This document shows, one piece after another, positions 45,101 to 58,100 of a stretch of 64,000 nucleotides of DNA. How positions within the stretch are numbered: the stretch's first letter is position 1; every line of letters begins with the position of its first letter. The notes under the pieces were generated by a model. That model did not search any database. It was not told the DNA's origin and saw only the letters and a program-made list of their open reading frames with translations. The translations under genes and the position numbers were made by a program. This DNA is from Loripinus fragilis (taxonomy: Eukaryota; Mollusca; Bivalvia; Lucinida; Lucinidae): positions 65,293,066 to 65,357,065 of the forward strand of contig OZ026524.1 in assembly GCA_964019695.1 (NCBI GenBank), read 5' to 3'.

Positions 45101-48100
45101 CTTAATGGCACACCCTGTAAGCAAACAGTGGACACCCTGTTCGAACGCCGCGAACAGTACAAGCTCAGACAAACAGACATATTCCCACGGCCTCACTCAT
45201 AAAGTTCACTGCTTGCGTTTGTATTTACAAAGTATGAATGTATATGAAGGTTTTAATAGTTAACCCCACATGATGACTTTGTAAGATTGTTTATAAAGTG
45301 TGCGGCATTTGAAATAAAAAAACAGTTATTTCATGCCTGTTTGTAGTATAGTCAAAACTATTACCCTGAGGTCGTCCACGGAACCGAGGGATAATAGTTT
45401 GACTATACAACAAACAGGCAAGAAATAACTGTTTTATTACCCAACCCATTTGATGAAATACTTAGCAGCGTTTCTTGAATGGAGTTGCTGTAGACGATGT
45501 GGTTTTGTTGCAAAACAGAAAATTTCACCAAATCTGCTCATTTTTGGTCTCAAACTGTTCCACTCGTTCTAACTAAGAAAACGAGTACATGTACCCACAC
45601 CTTCTGTTGCTGATCATAAGCAACGGAGTTATTGGAGTTTGAAGTTGTCAAACCATGCCTTATTTTCACCATTGTTGCAAAACGTCTCCTTTCATAAACG
45701 AACCGTACGCGCATCATTGTCGCGCATGTCGATAAGCGCCTGTGTGTTTTTAACAGGGAAGCGGGTAACCAGGCCAAGGTATAGTGCCAGTGAATAGTAT
45801 ACAATTATTGACTGATGTTGAGGTGGACATGGAGTGTTATTGAACAGTAAACGTCATATTGACCGACGCGGAGCGGAGGTCAATATGATTAAGTTTACTG
45901 TTCAATAGCACTCCATGTCTACCGAAACATAAGTCAACAATTGTTTTATTATAAAATAAATGTATGCTATGCATTTCCTGTCACTATATACCGTTAAAAC
46001 CATTGACGTTACGGGTGGATTCTTCGAAATTACTTGCCGTTCTGACGTCACTTCCCGTACATGTAAGCCATACAATATTACCTCGTGCCGTGTGCTTTGC
46101 AACGTCACGTCCGGCAAACCATGCAATATGTAGTTTTATTGACTCGAGTGGATATGCATCTGGGCCAATCAGAAGCTGTTTATTTATAGATTATATAATA
46201 ATCAAATTTATTGACCGGTGGAATAGTTCAGTGACTCATAACATAGCAAAAAACAGACAATTATTACTTATATAGACGATCCTGTCAATATCAATGCATA
46301 TACATAATTTGTGTAATTATGTCAGACTCTATTTGTGCTCAAAATATTGAGCAGAAACGAAATTCTAATGTAAATCAAGGTCCATAACTCTGGTACAAAT
46401 GTACAAAAATGACAGCTAACTATCCCAAGCTAGATTTTGTCGATATTAAGGCATAATATCAAATTTGGTGAAATTATGTCAATGTGTTTTCAAGATAAGA
46501 GCGGAAACGAAATTATGGAGGTCTGTATAAGTAGCAATGGCTGATGGATTAAGATTTTCAGCATTTTATGGCATAGTTTATATATTACTAGTATATCTCT
46601 TAACAATAACCTGGGCCCAAAATTACAAAGCCTCCTTAAAATTAAGGAATATATAAGTTAAGTATTGATTTTTAGGATGCGAAAAATATCATTTCGAACT
46701 TAATGAAATCCAAATGGTTCCACTTTTTCTGTAGATCACAATTATACCTTTGACCATAAGTACTGTATCGATCCTGGTAATTTATAAAACATTTATTGTA
46801 ACATGTTGAAATATCAATACTTAGCTTAAGTCGTCCTTAACATTAAGGAAGCATTGTAATTTTGAGCCCTGGCTGATACAAGGCACATACATGTAAATGT
46901 TCATAGGTTTCTTGTTTTGCACACTTTTTCAAGTGTACCATTTTCCCTTTAAAAACTCGATACAGGTAAACAGGTACTTTGGCAAACAGTCTAGACCCAG
47001 CTGAAACGCCACATAAGGCGGCATTTCATCAGGGTCTGCTCTGTTTGCTAAGTTAAAAACAATCATAAAGGACAGAAATACGTTATTTTATAGACATTTT
47101 GACCAGCAACCACTTAAAATACGAAATGGACAACTCCACATTTATTGTATCAATGTGCATGGGATAGCCAGGTCGATATATCAGTTATTTGGTCTACATA
47201 CCAAGTTTATCTTTCATTTCTTGATCTTCAATCGTGACATACCACGTGCCACCCCAGCAACACTGATGAGTAGCTACTCGACCGGTACGATGACCTTTCT
47301 CTACAAACTGTTTTAAAGATAGAACGCTGTGAACAATGTACATTTTAGCCACGTTCGTAAACAGCATGTACATATTAGACACGTTCGTCAACATCATGTA
47401 CATATAAGCCACGTTCGTCAACACCATACATGTGTAATAGTAAGTGAGTATGATCAGGAAATACCACAATCACAAACTGCAGATAAACCTATGGCATTGT
47501 GGGGAAGATTACATGTATATATTAGCCACGTTCGTCAACATCACGTAAATATTAGCCACGTTCGTCAACAGTATGTACAACACATATTAGCCACATTTGT
47601 CAACAACAAGTATACATTAGCCGCGTATATAAAGAGACTACTAGGTGAGTGTCTTTTGATCTCAAGTTAACATGCACCAGGCAAGCTTTGAGAACACTAG
47701 TTGACATAGCGAGGCTTGCCGAGCGATTCAACAATCTTTTTCAAAGCCGAGCTGGGTAAACTTGATATCAAAAGACGCGAACCTGGTATTCTATTAATCA
47801 GACTACCCATTGTTTCACTCTTCAAACTAGCGATTATGACGCAATTTTCGATTTTTGAGTTGATTCAGTGTCATTTGGGATGTCATTCAAAAAGTGCAAT
47901 GTCGTCATGACCTGATAAAGGCACATGCCGTGAGATAGACAACGTTTAGCAGGCAAGGTACAACAATGCAGTTAATATGAGAGGTAACTGATTATAAAAA
48001 ATAGCCACATTCATCAAACGCATGTACATATCAGTCGCTTTTTTCAGCAGCATGTACATATTAGCCACGTTCATCAACAGTTAGTACATAACAGCTGCTC

Positions 48101-51100
48101 CTTTCAGCAGCATGTACATATTAGCTACGTTCGTCAACAGTATGTACATAATCGCCACGTTCATCAACAGTTAGTACATATTAGCTACTCCTTTCAGCAG
48201 CATGTACATATTAGCTACGTTCGTCAACAGTATGTACATATTCGCCACGTTCATCAACAGTTAGTACATAACAGCTACTCCTTTCAGCAGCATGTACATA
48301 TTAGCTACGTTCGTCAACAGTATGTACATATTCGCCACGTTCATCAACAGTTAGTACATAACAGCTACTCCTTTCAGCAGCATGTACATATTAGCTACGT
48401 TCGTCAACAGTATGTACATAATCGCCACGTTCATCAACAGTTAGTACATATTAGCTACTCCTTTCAGCAGCATGTACATATTAGCTACGTTCGTCAACAG
48501 TATGTACATATTCGCCACGTTCATCAACAGTTAGTACATAATAACAACGTTGCGTACTTAATGACAAAAACTATAACGTTTTTACGTCAGAAATGAGATT
48601 TCAGAGTAATCTTAATGTCATATGATAAAATAGAATCTACCATACATGCTCTTTTATTATTGAATTTATTAAACACGTTGCGAAAAAGTGATAACATGCT
48701 CGGCAAGCCTCGCATTTTATCGCTTTTCCCTAACTCTTTTAATAAATTAAATAAACATGAGCAATCATGTAAGCTCCTCTATTTGTCAAACTTTGTTTTT
48801 TTATTCTTTAAAAGATTGTCCCGAGGTGCGGATATTGCTAAGCTCGAGTTGGAAGTCATTAGTTCGAGCTTCATCAGAGATAAGTAATATCTGCGTGCTT
48901 TATGGCCACTGCTTAGTACTGGTTCGACAAGGGAAGGGAGGATCTTACATGAGTACTCATGTTTTGAATTTATTAAACGAGTTGGGGAAAAGAGATAACA
49001 TGCGAGGCTTACCGAGCATTTTATCATTTTTTTCGCAACGAATTTAGTGAATTCAATAATACAAGAGCACAAATTTTAGATTTTATTTATCAATTGACAG
49101 TAAGATTACTTTGAAATTTCATTTATGGCGTAAACACGTAATAATGTCATTATGTATGCAACGTTGTAATGGACGTCGTAACGTTTCCCGTAAATCTGTA
49201 AACCACTAGTGGTTTATCATTTTTATTGCATGACGATTATTTCACCTCCAGATGCGACGCCACAATGATAAAGCTCAATAATTGTAAACAAGAACAATAA
49301 ACATCAACTCAAATATCGAAAATGGCCAGTTAACAAGAATGTGGTGCTTATGGAATATGCATACTGTCACTGTTGAAACATTTAGACACAGCAATAATTA
49401 TGTAACTAATGAGCAGGTACGTCTTTGGTAATTGAGACGAAACCTTTCAGCACCCGAAACACATTTTTAAACTGATGGATAATAAAGTGATCTCAATTTT
49501 ATAATAAAACGCTTATCTGGACCCTATGCTTGCCAGGGGCGGATCCAGGTTTTCTGGAAATGGGGTTCTTATGTATAAAGGTGTGGGGGCTCGCTATGCT
49601 GATTTTATCTCATTTTTATTAAATATCCCATGAAAATGAAATAAGTTGGTCTCACTGAGACCAACTTATTTAATTTCATAGGATATTTAAAAACGGGGCG
49701 GGAAGGGGGTTCAAGCTAACCAACGAACCCCCTCTGGATCCGCCACTGCTTGCAATTGAAGATAGTACATACCTGCAGACAGCCATTGAGCTCATTTGCA
49801 TCTAGTAATGGAATCCAAGCAGTTGGTATTAACATCTTGTATGTATTGTTGTCAAGATAGCCATTGTCTGAAAAAGGATATAGTACGTCCTTTCAACTAT
49901 CATCTTAGGGATTTAAAGGTCGACATGATCCACCTGTTGGTCCATAGTGTGTACAGATTCTGAGCCGTTTTGCTGAAGTTTTTGGAGTTAAGCGTAGTGA
50001 CTTATGCTGTTATTCCCACTGAGAATATGTTTTTCCACTTAAGTTTTTCTTGGTAAGCCTAGGAATATGGTGATTGATTTGTAACCCAATATCTGATATT
50101 CAGGATTGCCTTGTGCGTTTCTTGATTGTTTTAAACTGATTTTTAATTTATTGCTCATTACTCAAAATTAGATCTGTTAATAACTTGAAATTACACTAAG
50201 CTGTTTTCAACTTTACATGTATGTTGCAAAATAAGGATTTTGTGGTATAGAATTTGATTGAAATTAGTATTCACTTGGAAAAATGCAGAATTATTTTGCT
50301 GTAGAGATTGACTACATTTAACCAGACTGAGTGCTAATTTTGATTTATTGCTCGTAACATCTGGGTAGGCTCATGATCAAATAGTATTCTTTGAGCTTAG
50401 AGAATGTACACAGTATGGTTAATTTGCGAGTATTATTCATCAGTTAAACAAAAGTCATGTGTTTTGGTGGCTCAAAAGAAACCTCCAATTGAGGTGTTTC
50501 TGCATAGCATCCACAACATTTGTCTTAATAGAGAAATAAAAGTCAAAGTAAGTAAGTAGTAAGTAAGTAACGACTTTATTGCAAATACCCTCTCATTTCT
50601 GAAATACTGGACTTATTATGACTTTTTTCAAAAAAGTCAATAGTGTGTGTGTACGTGAATCCCTTTTTCTAAGTACCAGAAATGGGGCATGGCTTGGTCT
50701 ACGTTGCAAGAACGCTGTCTTTGACGTCACGAATCGTATGTTTGTGCTGCGTGGTTACCGTAAAATGTTTCCGTACGTACTTGCATTTAATATCGTTATT
50801 GCACCACCCGCAGGTGTGCACTATTATCACTGTTAAGTCCCTTCTGTCCATCCGTCCATTAGCAGTTAATAAAAAATCTCATACCTCTTGAACAACATGG
50901 TATATATTGATCAAAGTTTGCGTACAAATTGATAAAATATGCATGTTAACATTGTCTAGCCACCGGCATGCATAACAGCCCTTTATGATGGGCAAGGCTT
51001 TGCTGAGTATCAGTCCGGCCGGTCAAGGTCAGTTAGTAAAAATGTTCATAACTCTTGATACACATGGTATACATGCATATGGATCATGTTTTGCATACTT

Positions 51101-52088
51101 TAAACATTGTCCAGCCACTGGTATGCAAAATGGTGACGTGGCTACTGGGAAAATCTAAATTGTAGAAAAACTGCCAAAAATCACAAAAATATGCTAAATT
51201 GAAAAAAATGCAAATCGAAATTACCAATAGCATCAATATTATAAGGAATTGGTATCAAACTTTTGCACGATCCGCAGGTGTGTAATATGAATATGCAGCA
51301 CTGTGGCTCAGTTTGAAGAGCGTTAAATTGGTGATTGAAGGGTTGCCAGTTCAAGACTCACTGGAGACACTGTGTCGTGTCCTTAAGGGCTGTTTCACAT
51401 ATACACCGAATCCGAACCGAAACCGAACCGAAACCGTAACGGCCACCGAATTGCATCGTTTCGTTTTCGGCAGACCTTTCACATATGAACCGAATCCGTG
51501 GAAGAAATGTAAGAAAATGCCTGTATATTTTGGACTAATTTCCCTGTCAGATAGCAGAAATACCTTTACAATGCAAATTGTTCCATGCCACTGCATTAAG
51601 TTCGTGGTCTTTATAGTCGCTCTGGGTATTGTCCCACAAACTTCTGTAGTCAATAGTATTGTGCTTGTAAAATAATCGCACAATTGTCTCGCTGGACAAT
51701 CCATCAATGGCTTGCATGATTACTAAGTTATATACAACGCACGTGGTTGTGTATGTGCAGATTTTATCAAAATTACCTGTCGTATTTGCTGAAATTCGGC
51801 CACCGAAACCGAAAAAAATAAAATCAAATTCGTGCACGTTTTCGGTTCGGCGTTCGGTTTCGGTTCGGTTTCGGTTTTGGCGCATATGTGAAAGCGCTCA
51901 TAGGGTTTAAGGCATTTTAATTTTTCGGTTCGGTTTCGGTGTATATGTGAAATGGCCTTAAGCATGACAATTTATCCGTTCCTTAGTGCTGGATCAACCC
52001 AGGAAGACAGAACATTGCCCGACATGACTGAAAATGTGTTGACTGGGACGCTAAGCATCAACACAAACCATACATCAAAAGAGAGAGC

Positions 52089-52138
<50 letters not shown>

Positions 52139-55100
52139 GTGTGTGTTTGTGTGTGAGTGTGTATGTGCATTCGTTCGTTCGTGCGTGCGTGTGTGTGTGT
52201 TTCCAGATGATGTTGTGCCACGTTGTGATCACGACATCAATAAAGTGTCGGAGGACACAAACTACAATGTACATGTATACTACAAAATCAATTCAGTTTT
52301 TGTCCTACAACTCTTTGTATATTTTACACATTTTAGTTGAACGTACCTTGATGCCATGGCACCGTAGTAGCCTCGTTCTGAGGTGTTTTAGTACGTAAGT
52401 TCCAGACAGGACTTCCAGATATATCTGGACCAATCAACTGTTCGACTAGATTTAACAATCGTTCATTGGTCCATAGCTGTCTGTATCCCTGAAAGTACCA
52501 TGTCACCATGTTCATATGAGACCTCGAGGGGTTCAACCCCCTTTTAATGCTCAATTCAACTGAGCATGGAATTTATCCAGGTTATAAATGGTTAGATGAC
52601 AATACTTGTTAGCAGGATAAATATATGTAACTGAAATATATTTCTACCAAAGAGTAATGCAATATCTCGCGGGGGTATCGTTGACTTTTATCAAGAGAAG
52701 TAAGGGAGAGTAGCCATTCTTTCACGTGACACACCATCTTGGCACGAAAACATGACATATCATCAATTTGAAAATGATGGAGCCTTCATCTGTTCACTAT
52801 AACAGAAAGCATGGAAGAGTTGCCATTTATACATGTGACATACTGCTTTGATCTAAAGTATATGCCTAGCTAACATTATCAAAGCATCTCAAAGGTGATG
52901 GAAACTATGGGGCGCACAAGGGTTCCCCATTAAAGAAAGAAAGACGGCAAAGATCAGGAATAATACTATCAAGTACCACACCTGACCCAGGATACCACAT
53001 GGGAAATTGACAAAATCTCAATTTGAAATTACAAACAAGGGCCAAGAGGTCAGCCCTTTCCCAGCAGGTGACCAAACGGCAGCAATGAACAGACGCGAAA
53101 GCATGACAAATACAAGACATGAATAAATGTTCATCCAAGGGAAATACTGCAAACAAGAAACACTGGAGAGCAGCCATTCTTGTATGCGACACACTGTCTT
53201 GACCGGATATATGCCTACCATTTTTTAAAGTAACTCGAAGGGCATAAAAGTCATGGAGCGAAAAAGGTTTCCCCTTCGAACTTCATTCACGGGAGATATA
53301 ACTTCAAAACCAAACAAGGGAGAAAGCCATTTTTTGCATGCGACATACCGTCTTAACACAAATTATATTAAATATACTTTCAAAGGGTATAAAAGTTAGG
53401 TAGTGAGCAAGCTTTCCTCTACATACGGGTGGACTGATGCCAAGCTGATTGCTATATCCCCGAATCCTTGTCAGGTCGGGGATAACAAGAAACATAACAA
53501 AAAAACATATGCTTTACGAAACTATTCTATTTGATATACATAAATCCACATCCAGGAAAGGTGCTTAGTTAATGTGTTTAAGGATTTAATTAAGACTTAC
53601 AGATAAGAGTGAATTTTAAATAATTGAACGTTATTATTATCATTTCTCAACCCAGAATTGCAATTTGCAAACTTTTATATCCGGACCTATGCATTTGATA
53701 CAGATAAATCTCAAATCCGGGGGGTGGTGCTTATACACAGTTGCGGATCTAGAGGAGGTTCACGGAGTTTGCTTGAGCCCCCCACCCGTTGTTTGAATAT
53801 CCTATGAAAATAGAATAATTTTCAGTGAGACCAAATTAATTATTTCATTTTCATGGGATATTTAAGAAAATGTGATAAATTCAGCAATGCGAAACCCCCA
53901 CATCTTGATACGTCTGATTCCCCTTTTCCAGAATTCCTGGATCCGTCCCTACTTACAAGTTGTTGAGCGATGTGAAACTGCAGTTGTCGAAGATTAGAAA
54001 TCGTTTATCAACATACTATGAAAATGGGGTGGGTGGGTGAAAAATACAAAAGACAAAGCTTACCTCGGGCATATTTCCAAGTTTGTGCAGTATAACATTA
54101 GCCCCAGGAAAGTCGGATTCGATCTTAGTCAACCGTTCAAAAAGTCCGCAACATTGATACAATTCTGTAATTAAAATGGATACAGTTCTTATTAGCACTC
54201 ACAACAAGCGTTTTGGTTGAGAAGTCGGAATAAATATTAACAATTTCATCCTCTGAACCAGAGGCATGCTTTATGAGTCTAATTAGAGCGTTTGCATGTG
54301 CATGTATATAGCGCATGTGCATGTTGCTTATGATTTTAAATATCTAAAGCCTTATATGGATGACTTACAAGGACCGCCTCTGTGTGTTGATCTTATACGG
54401 GCCTCGTCTTCGGGTTTGCGAACAACAAAGGCGCAGACCTGCCTGCGCGATCAGCGCCTTTGTTATTTGCTTATTGGAAAGCATCATATCAAGCTTGACG
54501 AGCAAAACTTTAATTGTCTAGCTAGTCTTTGTAGCTGAGCAGCTGGTATGAATCACGTTTTGTCGGAAGCCCCGAAGACAGGTTTTCTCGCAACATGACC
54601 CAGTCAATCTCATAGGTCCAGTTAAGTAAATGTTTTGACCGTAAAATTGTGTTTTCCTCATCCATCAGTTTAAATATAGGCTGTGGGTGCTCAATAGAAC
54701 AGTCTCATTGAGACGGTTCTTTTAACTACCCACAACATATGTTTGGGCTAAGAAATAAGAAAATTACTTTTCAATTACGTACTCTTACATGTATCTGAAG
54801 TCATGCAGTCTGATTCATAGAATGTAGCATTGCTCGATATGAGCCTAAAAATGCGACTATTGTCATAACGTACATTGAGCCTTTCAATGGGTAAAGAATG
54901 ATGTATTTCAGACCCTGAAATTTGTACGTAAGTACAAAGGATCATTGACGGTTTGGGCCTTATACGGCTATTTTTACGCGGAAATTTCATGACAATGAAA
55001 AGTGATTTAATAAAGTGATTTCTGCACATTTTCTTGATGTATTTGGTAGGCATGGTGATATCTATTGAACATATCATATGCAGAGTATTAATAAATCACG

Positions 55101-58100
55101 ATAATTGATGAACTTGTTTTAAATACAAAATACTTATTGTAATAAAATGCTTTTGGGGAGGTAATTTAGAAGTTACCTGTATATTTTTAAATACATGTAC
55201 CGTATATACATGTAATACAAAACTGAAAGCTAATACTTTTGAAGCAAAGAAAGTGTACCATTTAGCATTGGAAAGTACAACTGATTCTAGCTATATCCTT
55301 TGAATATTACTTTTGCTTTTTTTAAAAGGGCATAGCATGTGAAATGTATTAAAAGTGTCCGAATATTTAAGGTATACATTATAATCTAAGTTTGATATCT
55401 AAGTTGAAAGCTACCTATATATACTGTTCACAAAAAGTAGGGGATATTTGACATTAAGGATGGATTTGGGAAAATAAGGAAAACCTTACCTCTCAAAAAG
55501 ACATTTAATCCAAAGAACAATCAAATTTCGATGAAACCAATCACTAGTTTATTTCATTTATGGCCCCAATATCGAGATACACGACAGGTAATCTCTATAA
55601 CGTCAATGTCAAATTTCACACGTCATTAGTAATGTGTAGGTCCGCCTGGATTATCATAGCAAGCAACACAGCGACGACGTATGCTCCCAATAAGTCGACG
55701 AATAGTGATATGAGGAATCCTCTCCCATTCCTCTTCAGCGCTGCACCTAGCTTACCCAGGTTCCTTGGTTGAGGATCATATCTTCAAACACGTTTACCGA
55801 GAATGTCCCACACGTGCTCAATAGGCGATAAGTCTGTACTCATCGCAGGCCACGGTAAAGTACGAATATCCCGTCGCTGAAGGTAGTCTGTAACAACTCT
55901 TGCCCGATGTGCCATATCATTATCATCCTGGGCCGTGACGTTGAGCAAACGGAATAACGTAAAGAGCCAACACATTGTCACAGTAGTACACAACAGTAAC
56001 TCGACCTTGACGCACATGTAAGTCAGTTTTGCCAGCCACGGTAATTCCACCCCATACCATAACAGACCCTCCTCCATACCGATCATGAGCAACTCTAGCA
56101 GGGTCAGTATAACGCTCACCAACTCGACGCCAGACTCGTCGACGCCTGTCAAGAAAGTCCAAGGTAAATCTTGACTCATCACTGAACATAACGTGCGACC
56201 ACTGATTGATGTTCCACCGTCAGCGCTGTGTACACCATGCCAAACGTGCTCTACGATGCCTGGCTTTTAACGGTACACAACTTGTGCACGTCGTGCCCTC
56301 AATCCACCTACGTGGACACGATTTCTGTTGGTCTGCCTGGAGACTGTAACCCCTCGAACACGGCGTAAGTATTGTTAGAGATCTGTCGACTTAAGCGACC
56401 TGTTACGTAACGCTTGATTGACAACAAGGCGGTCATCACGACGGCTCGTACTCCTTTGGCGCCCACTTCTCTGCATATACGCTACTGCTCCGCTCTTCCG
56501 GTAGCATGCCCACAACCGACTAACAACAGACTGTGAAATGTTCATGATGTTTGCAGTCTGTACCTGCGTACTTCCGGTCTGGAGCATCCCAATAGCTCTC
56601 CAACGCTTAGCTTCTGTAAGGCGTCTCATGTTGGCAATAGCAAAAATGTCCCAAAGTGTCAATAAATAGCCTTCCAGCAGTCAATACAGAAAAAATTTTT
56701 ATCAAAACCCAACCTCAACAAACCGATTTGGCATTGGTGTTAAAATTCACGTGGAACCCAACCTGTATTCAATGTTCACGTGCGTGGCCATCCAAGCATA
56801 AATTTTAAAGTTCACAACAATTAAATGTGCACACATGATATACATTCTATAGATGTACCACGACCTCTGGCCAATGACCTTTTGGTCTTTCTATTTCAAA
56901 TCGATTGATGCAGAATGCGTGAAATGAGCCAGTCTGGATGGAACATATGTGTATGTCAAAGCTTTTATAATAAATGTAAATAAATGCCTGAAACCCTTTT
57001 TTCTAGAACAGCATATCCACATTGTAAAAAGAGTCACGCTTCAAAGCTTTTGGTAGATCAGTATCTGATATACCATAAATATGCATTTATAAAACAAGGT
57101 GGCGGAGGGGCCATGAAAAATATGAATATCCCCTACTTTTTGTGAACAGTATAAAATAATTTATTGAACGTAGTGTTATAACCCTTTGCATGCCAACGGA
57201 GAATTTCGTCGTCTGCCAATAGCCTTTTACAAACAGTTTGAACCCAGAACGTCGGGACTGATCTGGATCCAAACTTTTTGACACTCTGATGATGATCCCG
57301 GGTGGTTTATTTGTAAAAACTTAATTTTGATGAAAGTCAGCAGAAGAAAATAAAAACCTTAAACAATTCCCAAGCATGCAAATAGATAAATACAGGACGT
57401 TTGCAAAAGAATATGTTATTAAATAACACTGAGCTTTTTTCTTATGAAAAAATGCATAAAACTTGCTTATTTTACTTTTAATCTTTATGTACGTTATATA
57501 AACTAGCACAGAATACAAAGCATTTTCGGAGGTTGGCTCTAAAGAACTTCATTACTGTCATTCTTTTCTTATTCGGTAGAAAAGACATTTTATAGGCTTA
57601 GGCCCTGGATTTTGGGCTGCTGAACACCTTTCCCGCTTGTGCCAGCAAGCCACTTCCATACAATGTGTAAAATATGGTAACACATATACAGGCAAAATAT
57701 TTTGCTGGCACACGGGGGGGGGGGGGGGGGCGGGGGAGGGGGGAATGATATTATAAAAAATGTTTTCTGAATTCTATTTTAATGTAAAACTTATTGTTCT
57801 ACCCAAAATTTTACATCTTTGAACCATTTAATATGGAAAATGGGTTTCACTGTCATAAAGTACTCAGGTCAGGGTAGCTTCACGGTGAAGAAAGGGACGA
57901 TTGGCAAACTTTTATTTTCACTGAAAACCATAGGTATTTACCCATAGCAAGTGTCAATGATCCTTTACTGGCTCGTGGTAATATTCTGGGAACAATAACT
58001 TGTGTGTTGCTGTTTTATGTCACAGTCACGTCGGCGGTTTCCTGTCTTCCTGTGTTGAACGAGGTCTAAGCAGAGGATAATAAAGTGTTTTGTCGCTCAA

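Noticed and set aside
47329..47670. Plus-strand open frame with [17 protein letters not shown] repeats
   Set aside because: It is a reading of the 30-bp minisatellite units in intron 5.
55560..55772. Plus-strand open frame at the Tc1 element
   Set aside because: It is the antisense of the transposon end and has no transposase motif in that frame.
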